Positions 36,436 through 45,214 of a DNA stretch of 64,000 bases are shown in pieces. The notes under the pieces are model-generated. The model worked only from the letters and a program-made list of their open reading frames with translations. It ran no database searches and was not told where the DNA came from. Within the stretch, counting starts at the first letter, position 1. Each line of letters starts with the position of its first letter. This DNA comes from Bacillota bacterium (lineage in GTDB: Bacteria; Bacillota; Clostridia; Lachnospirales; Lachnospiraceae): NCBI GenBank assembly GCA_023386815.1, contig JAEWIZ010000019.1:62001-126000 (forward strand), read 5' to 3'. The position numbers and the translations under genes were made by a program.

Positions 36436-37713
36436 TTAATCATTCAAAATTTTTGTTTCCTCCGGGTGTAAGAGGATATGCACCTTGTCCACACGATTTT
36501 TATCTGTTGAAGCAACAGTAAATACAACATCATGATCGATAACGGATTCGCCTTCATCAGGAAGATGATCCAATAGGTAGATAATATGTCCAGCAATAGA
36601 ATCGTAATCGTCTGATTCGAGTTCTAAACCAAGTGCCTCATTAATCTCATCCAGCTTCGTATAGCCATCGACGATAAACTCTTTTTCCGACAAAGCCTTA
36701 ATATTATCCTCCTCGTCGTCATCGTATTCATCTCGAATTTCACCAACAATCTCCTCTAAGAGATCTTCAATAGTAATCAATCCGACCGTAGCACCGTATT
36801 CATCTAAAACGATGGCTAGTGAGATCGAATTACGACGCATTTCAATCAGCAACTCGGAGGTCTTCTTATATTCATAAGTAAAATAAGGCTCACGAATGAT
36901 ATCGGATATGTTAAAATTCTTTGTATTTCCACTATAAAAGAAGACATCCTTTAGATTTACGATTCCGATTACATTATCTCTGGTTTCAGAATACACAGGC
37001 ATTCTGGTGTATTTATCTTTGGCAAAGGCTTGAATGAGCTCGTTATAATTGGATTCAGCATTTACAAACGCCATATCAATTCTTGGAACCATGACATCCT
37101 TTGCAATAGAATCTCCGAAATCAACCACATTGGTAATCATTCGGCGTTCTTCACTTTCAATGACTCCTTCTTCATGACTGTAATCCAGGATCGTTCTAAG
37201 CTCACTTTCTGTCATGATAGAGGTCTTAGCCTTCGGATCCATGCGAAGTACCATAAGGAGTCCGTTACAGATCTTATTTATAATAAATATAACTGGTGTC
37301 AGCAGCTTTGTCAGGAAGTAAATTGGTCCACAGACCCAAAGTGCAATCCTTTCTGCATAAATCGTTGACATTGATTTTGGGGTGATTTCGCAGAAAACCA
37401 GGATGAAAAGTGTTAAAATACCTGTCACTAATCCAATCCATTGATTTCCGAAGTACTTTGTTGCTAAGGTTGTTGCTATAGCGGAGGCAGTAATATTTGC
37501 TATATTATTACCAATTAAGATAGCACTTAGCATTTGGCTGGGGTTTTCTATTAATTTACTTACCGTTTTTGCACCTCTTATATCGTCTTCAGCTAAAGTG
37601 CGAATTCGCAGCTTGTTCACTGTAGTCAGAGCCGTCTCAGAACTTGAGAAGAAGGCGGACAGTACTAGTAATAAAAACAATATAATCGGTTGCGTGGCAT
37701 CACTGGGATCCAA
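36436..37713 (-). CDS. CNNM/CorC family membrane protein with CBS pair
   Basis: A 425-residue protein with the DUF21/CNNM membrane domain (three or four helices in residues 1-165, including ALTTVNKLRIRTLAEDD), then two CBS domains (MVPRIDMAFVNAESNYNELIQAF... and YKKTSELLIEMRRNSISLAIVLDEYGATVGLITIEDLLEEIVGEI) and the C-terminal CorC/HlyC domain (EFIVDGYTKLDEINEALGL...). Family members export or regulate magnesium, possibly cobalt or sodium. The start is TTG at 37713 behind AGGAGATGAT. Complete length for the family. Confidence 0.92.
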   Translation of the reverse strand: MDPSDATQPIILFLLLVLSAFFSSSETALTTVNKLRIRTLAEDDIRGAKTVSKLIENPSQMLSAILIGNNIANITASAIATTLATKYFGNQWIGLVTGILTLFILVFCEITPKSMSTIYAERIALWVCGPIYFLTKLLTPVIFIINKICNGLLMVLRMDPKAKTSIMTESELRTILDYSHEEGVIESEERRMITNVVDFGDSIAKDVMVPRIDMAFVNAESNYNELIQAFAKDKYTRMPVYSETRDNVIGIVNLKDVFFYSGNTKNFNISDIIREPYFTYEYKKTSELLIEMRRNSISLAIVLDEYGATVGLITIEDLLEEIVGEIRDEYDDDEEDNIKALSEKEFIVDGYTKLDEINEALGLELESDDYDSIAGHIIYLLDHLPDEGESVIDHDVVFTVASTDKNRVDKVHILLHPEETKILND

Positions 37714-38300
37714 ATTATCATCTCCTATTAATCTTTTTTAATTATGATATCTTGTTAAAAGCCAAGAATCATTGCGTTTTTTGGGTAGTTTTCTATTATG
37801 CTATAATATAATAGCTAACTTATTTTATAACGAACCTATCTTTCTGTCAAATATAAATGTACGTTACAGGGGAACCCATAGTATATTTGCTTTAAAACGC
37901 TTTCCCAACGGTTGTTTTTATCGTAGATTAGGTTTGTTTTCTCCGTAGCAATTGGTTTAAAATAAGCAGCCTTCATAATCCGTATGCTTATGAAGGCTAT
38001 AGCTATTATTAATCATTAATCATAGGCAACAAATAGTGAAAAGTCAAGATTTCTATTGTTATTTTATAGTAATTTCATTCATATTTTATAAAAGGGACAT
38101 AGTTACTAAGTGATTAATATGGTGGAAATACATGGGAATAAATTAAGCTTGTATATGCAAATTTGTGCTATAAAAACAGGATAATCCTATTGTGAAATTA
38201 TAAGAATGGGTGTATTATTTTAGTTAGTGCTTTTCGTCTTAAGAAATGGGTTCTTATAGTTAGTAAATAAGCACTACGTACTTATTAGGAGGCATACGAA
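37714..38300. other. 587-base intergenic region with one strong hairpin
   Basis: No supported gene. AGCCTTCATAA (37968-37978) pairs perfectly with TTATGAAGGCT (37988-37998), without a T tract on either strand. AGTGCTT near 38226 and AAGCACT near 38269 form a second, larger inverted repeat just before the ribosome site AGGAGG of the next gene. The left part must contain the CNNM promoter (TATAAT-like sequence near 37800). Confidence 0.4.
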
Positions 38301-38924
38301 TTGCGTAAGAAATCACACATCTCCCTTGCAAGATATTTAGTTAATAATATGCAAGTAAAAGATTTACTCGACCACAAGAAAGCATTTTATTTGGGAAGCA
38401 TTTTGCCGGACTTACAACCATCCTTTCTGACAAAGCGCCATACCATTGAAGAGACCTTTGAGATATTGATTGAAGAGATCAGAAAGATTACAACAGAGTA
38501 TGATATTCACAAAGGGATTAATAGTTACTATGCTAGACATTTAGGGGTTATCACCCATTACTTATCGGATTATTGCACCTTCCCTCACAATTCTATCTTT
38601 GATGGAAGCCTGAAGGATCATGTTACCTACGAAAAGGATCTGAAATTTAAGCTACGTGAATATGTTGGCCGAGATGATGTACAGAAAGAACGCATTCCAG
38701 GTCAAAGCTTCCATACCTTTGAGGAAATTATTCATTTTATTGATAAAACTCATGGGGAATATCTGAACGCAATAAAAGTGGTTCATGAAGATATTCAATA
38801 CATCATTCACCTGTGCTACAAGGTAGTGGATGCTATACTTCGGTTCTTTGAATTGGCTGTAGAGAAGTTTGAAAATGAGATTTTACTTAAGCATAAGATA
38901 CGAATTCACTACTCACAGGCTTAA
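38301..38924 (+). CDS. Zinc-dependent phospholipase C-like protein
   Basis: A 207-residue protein of the Zn_dep_PLPC family. The characteristic His and Asp ligands appear in KSHISLARYLV, GSILPDLQPS, HTIEETFE and RHLGVITHYLSDYCTFPHN. Unlike secreted clostridial phospholipase C it has no signal peptide and no C-terminal membrane-binding domain, so it is probably cytosolic; such short versions are common in Lachnospiraceae and their substrate is unknown. The start is TTG at 38301, eight bases after AGGAGG; no upstream ATG fits. Confidence 0.85.
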   Translation: MRKKSHISLARYLVNNMQVKDLLDHKKAFYLGSILPDLQPSFLTKRHTIEETFEILIEEIRKITTEYDIHKGINSYYARHLGVITHYLSDYCTFPHNSIFDGSLKDHVTYEKDLKFKLREYVGRDDVQKERIPGQSFHTFEEIIHFIDKTHGEYLNAIKVVHEDIQYIIHLCYKVVDAILRFFELAVEKFENEILLKHKIRIHYSQA

Positions 38925-38993
38925 CTAGGACTTCTATGAATGTTAGAGCATTCGCCAATAAACATATGGAAGGCATTAACTATATTTATACTC

Positions 38994-39026
38994 ATCACGC
39001 TACTCATTTGGTAGCGTGATTTTTTG
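38994..39026 (+). terminator. Intrinsic terminator after the phospholipase C-like gene
   Basis: ATCACGCTAC (38994-39003) pairs perfectly with GTAGCGTGAT (39011-39020) and is followed by TTTTTT. Confidence 0.92.
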
Positions 39027-39072
39027 CGTATTGGTAAAAAACAACGATCGAGCATAGTAGGTCTCACCGGCC

Positions 39073-39972
39073 TTATATTGAATTTTTCCTGCAACAAAAT
39101 GCTCTATAGAAATTCTCTCCGAAATTAAATATAAAAACGCCCAATAAAATAATCACCCCACCAATTAATGTTGATGGTTCTGGAATCTCACCAACAATAA
39201 TAAGACCTAATACACTTGTTAAAAACGGTGTAATAAACATATAGTTGCTGACCTGTGATGTTTGCGTTGCCTTTGCGAAGGCTCTAGACCATGCAACATA
39301 GGCGATCGCACTTGAGAATACACCAAGTATTATGAGGTAAACCCATTGAATAGCAGGAGCATTTAAAAATTCGTTTACGGAAGCAGGTAGGAAAATTGCA
39401 AGAAGTATTGTTCCAAAGAAAATGCTAAAAGCAGATGCTTGCAATGCGGTATATTTTTTTGTTAACTTGCGTTGCAAGAGATTATAAAGGCTAAGTGCTA
39501 AGGCGGCGAAGAATAACCAAAGTAGTCCTATGTTAATTGATAAGATTCCATTCATCAGAGTAAGAACAACCACCCCTACAAATTCGATTACAATAGCCAT
39601 CCACTGAAAATATCTTAATTTTTCCCCATAAATAATTCGCGAAATTAAAGCTGTAAGTACAGGAACAGTAGAAATAACGATACTGCCTGTGGAAGCCGTA
39701 ACTGTTTTTTGTCCCAAATTGAAGGTAATCATATAAAAGAAAAAACCAAGTGCTCCCGCAAGCATAAAACATGGTAAATCTTTTATGTGGGGTAACTTCA
39801 TTTTTGTTAGCATTGCAACAATCAGGAGGGTACAAGAAGCAATAAAATATCTAAGAAAACCCAAGGAAAATGGCGTAAAATATTGCAGTGCTAATCTGGT
39901 CAGCACATAGGCTAATGACCAAAAAATAATGGTGATGATTGCATAAAGGTGGAAGTCATTTTTAATTTTCAT
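39073..39972 (-). CDS. EamA/DMT superfamily transporter
   Basis: A 299-residue inner-membrane carrier with ten predicted helices in two EamA repeats; the first begins FHLYAIITIIFWSLAYVLTRLAL and the second near residue 150 with GLLWLFFAALALSLYNLL. The conserved repeat end GEIPEPSTLIGGVIILLGVFI is present. Members export amino acids, nucleosides or other metabolites; the substrate cannot be told from sequence. It is monocistronic, with a GAGGTAAAC ribosome site, and diverges from the cobalamin operon. Confidence 0.9.
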   Translation of the reverse strand: MKIKNDFHLYAIITIIFWSLAYVLTRLALQYFTPFSLGFLRYFIASCTLLIVAMLTKMKLPHIKDLPCFMLAGALGFFFYMITFNLGQKTVTASTGSIVISTVPVLTALISRIIYGEKLRYFQWMAIVIEFVGVVVLTLMNGILSINIGLLWLFFAALALSLYNLLQRKLTKKYTALQASAFSIFFGTILLAIFLPASVNEFLNAPAIQWVYLIILGVFSSAIAYVAWSRAFAKATQTSQVSNYMFITPFLTSVLGLIIVGEIPEPSTLIGGVIILLGVFIFNFGENFYRAFCCRKNSI

Positions 39973-40133
39973 TTGTTTACCTCATTTTCAAATAAGTCAA
40001 TGGAAAGCTAACTTTTTATCTACTTTAACATAATAAATAGGTATAGAAAAGTACCGATTATAGAAAAGTATTTCATTCTCAATTTTCTGAACCAGTTGAA
40101 TCATAAAGCCTTACATTCATAAAAATCGAGAAG

Positions 40134-40174
40134 AATATCAGCTTAAGCTCATGATGTCAAGTCAAGCTGATATT
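40134..40174. other. Hairpin between EamA gene and cob promoter
   Basis: AATATCAGCTT (40134-40144) pairs perfectly with AAGCTGATATT (40164-40174), followed on the plus strand by TATATTTT. No plus-strand gene precedes it, so its role as terminator is doubtful; it may insulate the cob promoter. Confidence 0.4.
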
Positions 40175-40222
40175 TATATTTTATGACATTTGTATACTAT
40201 TCAAAGCATTTTAGTTTCATGC

Positions 40223-40251
40223 TTGAACAATTGAATGAAAAAAGATATAAT
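40223..40251 (+). promoter_or_regulatory. Promoter of the cobalamin operon
   Basis: TTGAAC (40223-40228), 17-bp spacer, TATAAT (40246-40251). The predicted start lies about 20 bases before the riboswitch aptamer. Confidence 0.75.
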
Positions 40252-40267
40252 GTGGAAGTAATAATAA

Positions 40268-40482
40268 TTTATGGTGCTTTTAAAAAGTTAAAAGGGAATG
40301 TGGTCATATGCCACAACAGCCCCCGCTACTGTATTTGGTTTGAAAGCTGCAGGAATTGTCATTGGAGAAATGAGGGAGATTCAATCAACTGCCGAAGGTA
40401 CGATTTTGATTGAAACGAGGCATTTGTCTGAGAAGACAGCAGTGAGTAAGTTAACCATAAGTCAGGAAACCTGCCATATATG
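40268..40482 (+). promoter_or_regulatory. Cobalamin riboswitch
   Basis: The conserved blocks occur in order: GGTGCTTTT (40273), AAAAGGGAATG (about 40290), CAACAGCCCCCGCTACTGTA (the B12 box core near 40312), the variable GCAGG and GAAGGTACG arms, and AGTCAGGAAACCTGCC (near 40461). Adenosylcobalamin binding normally shuts off the following genes. Downstream, CCTTCGGAGGGAAGG can form a small hairpin close to the AAGGAG ribosome site of the first reading frame, so control may be translational. It precedes the nine-gene cob operon. Confidence 0.93.
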
Positions 40483-40530
40483 AATTGACCGTTTGCCTTC
40501 GGAGGGAAGGGTAAGCAGAAGGAGATTACA

Positions 40531-40701
40531 ATGAAATATTTGCGTAGCGCAAGAAATATTTCAGAATATACATATGCTAGATCGGCAATGGCATCGGTAG
40601 AACTGGAACGTGTATCCTATGTATTAGGTTATCGGGATTTCATCGATTATAAGAGAAAATGTAAGGCTTTCAAGGGAGTATCCGTTGGGTTCTCTGTTTG
40701 A
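40531..40701 (+). CDS. 56-residue ORF resembling the tail of an AraC-type regulator
   Basis: A short reading frame with a strong ribosome site (AGAAGGAG, 40518-40525) directly behind the cobalamin riboswitch. Its second half, VELERVSYVLGYRDFIDYKRKCKAFKG, follows the last helix-turn-helix of AraC family regulators (pattern: I..VS..LGY.D..YF.R.FK...G.SP). The first half does not match. It could be a decayed or truncated regulator that now serves as a translated leader, or a true small protein. The stop precedes cobT by 65 bases. Confidence 0.45.
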   Translation: MKYLRSARNISEYTYARSAMASVELERVSYVLGYRDFIDYKRKCKAFKGVSVGFSV

Positions 40702-40766
40702 GGCCTTTTTGTAGTGCTAAAAATGTAAATTGGAGCAGATATATTTTGTGTTGGAGGTAGTGTAAA

Positions 40767-41816
40767 ATGAATTATGAAGAGGCATTAAAGCTGATTGAGC
40801 CGCCGGATAAGCAGGCAATGCAGCAATGTGCTATGCGCTGGGACAGTATCGCGAAGCCCTTGCATAGTCTTGGGAAATTGGAGTCCGGAGTTATACAGCT
40901 AGCGGGCATTGCCGGTACTTCCCAGTTTCGGCTGGACAAGAAAGCCCTTGTGATTATGTGTGCTGATAATGGTGTTGTTGCGGAGGGGGTTACGCAATCC
41001 ACAAGTGAGGTTACAGCTATTGTTTCTGAGAATTTTCAGGATATGAATTCCTGTGCCTGTATCATGGCAGAGCAGATCGGAGCGAAGGTGTTCCCGGTTG
41101 ATATCGGGATTTGTATTGATACAAAACTGCCTGCCAACAAAAAAGTAGCTTATGGAACAAAGAATATGGCGCAGGAACCTGCTATGACAAGAGCAGAGGC
41201 AATCCTTGCCATTGAAGTTGGAATTAACACCGTCTTAGAACTAAAGGAAGAGGGCTATGACATTATTGCAACAGGAGAAATGGGGATCGGTAACACCACC
41301 ACCAGCAGTGCCATAGCAGCAGTTCTTCTTGATTTACCAATAGAAAAGGTAACTGGTAAAGGTGCAGGTCTATCAAATGCCGGATTAAAAAGAAAGATTG
41401 AAGTAATCAAACATTCCATTGAGATAAATCATCCGGATAAAGATGATCCAATTGATGTCCTCAGCAAGTTAGGTGGTTTTGATATCGCTGGTATTGTCGG
41501 GCTATTCCTGGGAGGAGCTGCGGCAAAGCTGCCCGTCGTAATTGATGGCTTTATCTCAAGTGTTGCAGCTTTAATTGCCCTTCAAATTGAGCCAAAGGTA
41601 ATTAATTACATATTGCCTTCCCATCAATCCAAGGAAAATGCAGGAAAACTTCTGTTAGATGCTCTAGGTTTGGAACCTTATCTAACCTGTGATATGTGTC
41701 TTGGGGAAGGAACAGGAGCAATTGCACTATTTCCTCTACTGGATATGGGGCTTGCTGTATATCATCAGATGAGCACCTTTGAGCAGGTTGATATCGAGGC
41801 GTACCAGCCATTATAG
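40767..41816 (+). CDS. cobT: Nicotinate-nucleotide--dimethylbenzimidazole phosphoribosyltransferase
   Basis: A 349-residue cytosolic enzyme that moves phosphoribose from nicotinate mononucleotide to the lower-ligand base (5,6-dimethylbenzimidazole or another benzimidazole), making alpha-ribazole phosphate. The family blocks are present: MCADNGVVAEGVTQS, GEMGIGNTTTSSA, GKGAGL and the catalytic Glu314 in CLGEGTGAIALFPLLDM. Full length. GGAGGTAGTG precedes the ATG. First enzyme of the cob operon. Confidence 0.96.
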   Translation: MNYEEALKLIEPPDKQAMQQCAMRWDSIAKPLHSLGKLESGVIQLAGIAGTSQFRLDKKALVIMCADNGVVAEGVTQSTSEVTAIVSENFQDMNSCACIMAEQIGAKVFPVDIGICIDTKLPANKKVAYGTKNMAQEPAMTRAEAILAIEVGINTVLELKEEGYDIIATGEMGIGNTTTSSAIAAVLLDLPIEKVTGKGAGLSNAGLKRKIEVIKHSIEINHPDKDDPIDVLSKLGGFDIAGIVGLFLGGAAAKLPVVIDGFISSVAALIALQIEPKVINYILPSHQSKENAGKLLLDALGLEPYLTCDMCLGEGTGAIALFPLLDMGLAVYHQMSTFEQVDIEAYQPL

Positions 41817-41851
41817 CTGATTCTAAAACTTTAAAACAGAAAGAGAAAAGT

Positions 41852-42433
41852 ATGATAGCAGTAATTATTGGGGGAAGTGGAAGCGGAAAATCAGAATATG
41901 CAGAAAATAAAATAGCCCTTCAAAGCAAGCGTGATGGAACGGACTTGCTCTACATTGCTACGATGCAACCCTTTGGCGAAGAGACTAAGCAACGGATCTG
42001 GAGGCATCAGAATATGCGAAAAGATAAAGGCTTCATGACCCTGGAGCAATATGTAGCACTGGATCAGCTTACATTGCCGCAGAATACCTCTGTGTTGCTG
42101 GAATGCATGTCAAACCTGGTGGCAAATGAGATGTTTAGTGATGCCGGTGCAAAGGAGCATGCAAAAGAGACTATCCTAAAGGGAGTGGAAAAGCTGTGCA
42201 GGGAAGCAAGAAACCTGGTTATCGTCACCAATAATGTATTTGAGGACGGGGGGGATTACGACTTGACTACCAAGGAGTACTTAAGAGTGCTTGGCAGTAT
42301 CAATCGGTTCATCAGTAGTTATGCTGATCAGGTGATCGAAGTGGTGCATGGAATTCCAGTGATTATATCGGAGAAGAACCGTGAAGTAGTGAGAAGAGAG
42401 GAGGCCATTCCATATGAAACAGATATTAAGTAG
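41852..42433 (+). CDS. cobU: Adenosylcobinamide kinase / cobinamide-phosphate guanylyltransferase
   Basis: A 193-residue bifunctional enzyme that phosphorylates adenosylcobinamide and then attaches GMP to it, activating it for the lower loop. The P-loop GGSGSGKS is at residues 7-14, the TMQPFGEE block follows (CobU TAEAxDxEM equivalent), RIWRHQNMR holds the conserved His-x-x-x-R, and VTNNVFEDGGDY lies in the C-terminal half. Overlaps cobS by 20 bases. Confidence 0.94.
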   Translation: MIAVIIGGSGSGKSEYAENKIALQSKRDGTDLLYIATMQPFGEETKQRIWRHQNMRKDKGFMTLEQYVALDQLTLPQNTSVLLECMSNLVANEMFSDAGAKEHAKETILKGVEKLCREARNLVIVTNNVFEDGGDYDLTTKEYLRVLGSINRFISSYADQVIEVVHGIPVIISEKNREVVRREEAIPYETDIK

Positions 42434-43181
42434 TTTGGCCATTGCCTTTTCCATGTATTCCAAGATACCCATGCCAAGAGTGGAATGGTCAAAAGAGAAT
42501 ATGAGGTATGCCATGTGCTTTTTTCCACTGGTGGGTGCAGTACTTGGAGGAGTGGTATATCTCTGGAGTATTTTCTCAGACGTATTAGGCATGAGTAGAG
42601 TCTTTGATACAGTAATTGTTATTTTAATACCCCTGCTTCTGACAGGCGGAATACATATGGATGGCTTTATGGATACCACGGATGCCCTCAGTTCCTATCA
42701 GCCCCGGGAAAAGAAACTGGAGATCTTAAAGGATCCTAATACAGGTGCCTTTGCAGTGATTGCCTGTGTCAGCTACTTTTTGCTGACCTTTGGCTTTTGG
42801 TATGAGATAGCTCAGGAAAATATTACGATGGTGGCCATGGGATTTGTATTATCAAGGGCTTTTAGCGGTCTGGCAGTAGTGACCTTTCCTCTGGCAAAGA
42901 GTAGTGGCCTAGCCGCTACATTTTCCAGTGAGTCAAATAAGAAGCTTACCAGAATCGTTATGATCTGCTTCATTCTATTGGCAGCTTGCGCCATGTTGCT
43001 ATTTAACTGGCAGCTGGGACTTCTTTGCTTGTTAGGAGTATTACTTTTATTTATTTATTATTATCGTATGTCCATAAAGGAATTTGGAGGGATTACCGGA
43101 GATTTGGCGGGCTATTTCCTTCAATTATGTGAGCTTACTATCGTTATTTGTATAGCATTAGGAGGTAAAGTATGTGGCTAA
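42414..43181 (+). CDS. cobS: Adenosylcobinamide-GDP ribazoletransferase (cobalamin synthase)
   Basis: A 255-residue integral membrane enzyme joining adenosylcobinamide-GDP and alpha-ribazole. The family blocks are seen: FSMYSKIPMPRVEW at the start, then GGIHMDGFMDTTDAL with the Asp residues that hold the metal, KLEILKDPNTGAFAV and GGITGDLAGYFLQLCEL near the end, among six or so hydrophobic helices. Starts inside cobU and overlaps the next gene by 10 bases. Confidence 0.95.
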   Translation: MKQILSSLAIAFSMYSKIPMPRVEWSKENMRYAMCFFPLVGAVLGGVVYLWSIFSDVLGMSRVFDTVIVILIPLLLTGGIHMDGFMDTTDALSSYQPREKKLEILKDPNTGAFAVIACVSYFLLTFGFWYEIAQENITMVAMGFVLSRAFSGLAVVTFPLAKSSGLAATFSSESNKKLTRIVMICFILLAACAMLLFNWQLGLLCLLGVLLLFIYYYRMSIKEFGGITGDLAGYFLQLCELTIVICIALGGKVCG

Positions 43182-43558
43182 TCAGTGGGGGTGCTTATCA
43201 GGGAAAGCTTGATTATGCAATTAATATACTAGGAATGGATAAAGAGGCTGCTGTTGATGGCCTTACCTGCGATTGGGAGGAGCTTTTGGAAACGCCGCTA
43301 GTAAATCGCTTTCATCTCTGGATTGATCGTATGCTGAAAGAAGAAAAGGATGTAAAGGGCTTAGTAGAAGAGCTTTTGAAAACTAATCCGAATATTATCA
43401 TCCTTGTAGATGAATTGGGCTGTGGTATTGTTCCTTTGGAGCCTTATGATCGCTATTATAGGGAGGTTACAGGAAGAATCTGTTGTCAGCTTGCATCTGC
43501 TGCGCAGGAGGTTCATCGTGTGATCTGTGGGATTGGAACGGTGATCAAGCATGCTTAA
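43172..43558 (+). CDS. Short CobU-like paralogue with degenerate P-loop
   Basis: A 128-residue protein whose C-terminal half matches CobU (ILVDELGCGIVPLEPYDRYYREVTGRICCQLASAAQEVHRVICGI; CobU has the same DEVGxGIVP...R..xG..NQxxA). The N-terminus starts like CobU (LISGGAYQGKLDYA) but the P-loop lacks the final Gly-Lys-Ser arrangement and the middle 50 residues are missing. It overlaps both neighbours, so it is translated with them. Probably an accessory subunit or regulator of cobinamide activation, not a kinase; function inferred. Confidence 0.82.
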   Translation: MWLISGGAYQGKLDYAINILGMDKEAAVDGLTCDWEELLETPLVNRFHLWIDRMLKEEKDVKGLVEELLKTNPNIIILVDELGCGIVPLEPYDRYYREVTGRICCQLASAAQEVHRVICGIGTVIKHA

Positions 43559-44129
43559 GCTCATATTGATCAGACATTTTTCAACCTATGGAAATCAGTT
43601 AAAGCGATATATTGGAATTACTGACGAGGAGTTATTAGCGAAGGCGGTTCCAGACCTTTATCAGGTCACCTACCCCGAGGTGGAGGCTGTCTTTGTAAGC
43701 CCTCTTACCAGATGCAGACAGACTGCAGGGTTAATCTATCCAAAGATAACGCCTGTAGTATGTGAAGATTTTAAGGAATGTAATTTTGGAGAATTTGAAA
43801 ATAAGAACTACCTGGAGTTGTCTGATCATGAGAAATATCAGGAATGGATTAACAGCGGAGGGAAGATGGCTTTCCCCGGAGGGGAGGACATTCAGGAGTT
43901 TAAAAAACGCTGTATCCTGGAATTTCAAAAGGTCATAAATCATAGCTTAAAGGAAGGCTATCAGATTGTGGCACTCGTGGTTCATGGAGGAACAATCATG
44001 AGTATCCTGGAGGAATATGCCGATACGAGACAGGAATATTATTACTGGCATGTGGAAAATGGTGAAGGATACATAGCTGAGCTTGAAGACAAAGACGGGA
44101 GGCTGATCAATATATGCTATATTCATTAA
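43551..44129 (+). CDS. cobC: Histidine phosphatase (alpha-ribazole phosphatase-like)
   Basis: A 192-residue phosphoglycerate-mutase-like phosphatase. The catalytic histidine lies in LIRHFSTYGN (RHF in place of the usual RHG), the Arg in SPLTRCRQTA, the Glu in ECNFGEFENK and the second His in VVHGGTIMSIL. In this place it should remove phosphate from alpha-ribazole-P or adenosylcobalamin-5'-P in the last step of loop assembly. Overlaps its neighbours by 8 and 16 bases. Confidence 0.9.
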   Translation: MLKLILIRHFSTYGNQLKRYIGITDEELLAKAVPDLYQVTYPEVEAVFVSPLTRCRQTAGLIYPKITPVVCEDFKECNFGEFENKNYLELSDHEKYQEWINSGGKMAFPGGEDIQEFKKRCILEFQKVINHSLKEGYQIVALVVHGGTIMSILEEYADTRQEYYYWHVENGEGYIAELEDKDGRLINICYIH

Positions 44130-45088
44130 TCGCTTTAGAAATCGGATTCATATTGGATTTAATCTTTGGAGACCCATATTGGCTGTGGCATCCGATCAGG
44201 GGAATTGGATATCTGATCTCAGGAGCGGAAAAGTTGCTCAGGAAGATATTTCCCCAAACAAAGCAGGGAGAACTGATTGCAGGTGTTTTTCTTGTTTTCC
44301 TTGTGGTTCTCATCTCAGCTGGTATTCCTGCAGCACTTTTAGTGCTTGTGTTTCAATGGAATGTATATGTGGGAATTTTTCTGGAAGCTATCATGTGCTA
44401 TCAGCTATTGGCCACTAAATCCTTAAAGGTGGAAAGTATGAAGGTTCATGATGCATTACAGGCGGGTGATCTGGAAGGAGGAAGAAAGGCGGTATCCATG
44501 ATCGTCGGACGGGATACGCAGAATCTTTCACAGGAGGGAATCATTAAAGCAGCGGTGGAAACGGTTGCTGAGAATACCTCGGATGGCAGCATTGCTCCCA
44601 TTATATATATGACAATCGGGGGGCCGATTCTTGGCTTCCTTTATAAAGCAGTGAATACAATGGATTCCATGGTAGGCTACAAGAATGATAAATATCTATA
44701 TTTTGGAAGGGCAGCGGCAAAACTGGACGATTTATTGAATTATATTCCGGCACGATTATCTGCCTATCTGATGATTGGAGCTGCGGCAATCCGTGGTTAT
44801 CATGCGAAAAAGGCCTGGAGCATCTACCGCAGAGACCGATTCAATCATGCAAGCCCAAATTCTGCACATACAGAGGCAGTTACCGCCGGGGCGCTAAAGA
44901 TTCAGCTGGCTGGGGATGCGTATTATTTTGGAAAGTTATATCCGAAGAAAACGATTGGTGATAATATTAAACCTGTTGAAGTGGCTGATATTAAAAGGGC
45001 AAATGAATTGCTCTATTTTACTGCACTTCTAGGTTTGTTGCTATTTGGAGGAATTAAGCTTCTTATTTTACTTTTTATAAACCTATGA
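44114..45088 (+). CDS. cbiB: Adenosylcobinamide-phosphate synthase
   Basis: A 324-residue membrane enzyme that attaches (R)-1-amino-2-propanol phosphate to adenosylcobyric acid. The conserved blocks are GDPYWLWHPIRGIGYLI, MIVGRDTQNLSQEGIIKAAVETVAENTSDGSIAPI, KAVNTMDSMVGYKN and HASPNSAHTEAVTAGALKIQLAG. Full length, four to five helices. Its substrate partner comes from cobD, encoded next. Confidence 0.95.
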   Translation: MLYSLIALEIGFILDLIFGDPYWLWHPIRGIGYLISGAEKLLRKIFPQTKQGELIAGVFLVFLVVLISAGIPAALLVLVFQWNVYVGIFLEAIMCYQLLATKSLKVESMKVHDALQAGDLEGGRKAVSMIVGRDTQNLSQEGIIKAAVETVAENTSDGSIAPIIYMTIGGPILGFLYKAVNTMDSMVGYKNDKYLYFGRAAAKLDDLLNYIPARLSAYLMIGAAAIRGYHAKKAWSIYRRDRFNHASPNSAHTEAVTAGALKIQLAGDAYYFGKLYPKKTIGDNIKPVEVADIKRANELLYFTALLGLLLFGGIKLLILLFINL

Positions 45089-45214
45089 AAGCTGACATAA
45101 ATTTAGTTTAAGTACAAAGGAGAGTATATCTAGGGGTAATGAATCAGTATTCCCGCATAAAAATCAAATTGTACGCTACAAGATAAGAGTGGGAAGGGGA
45201 AAGAGGATTAAGCG

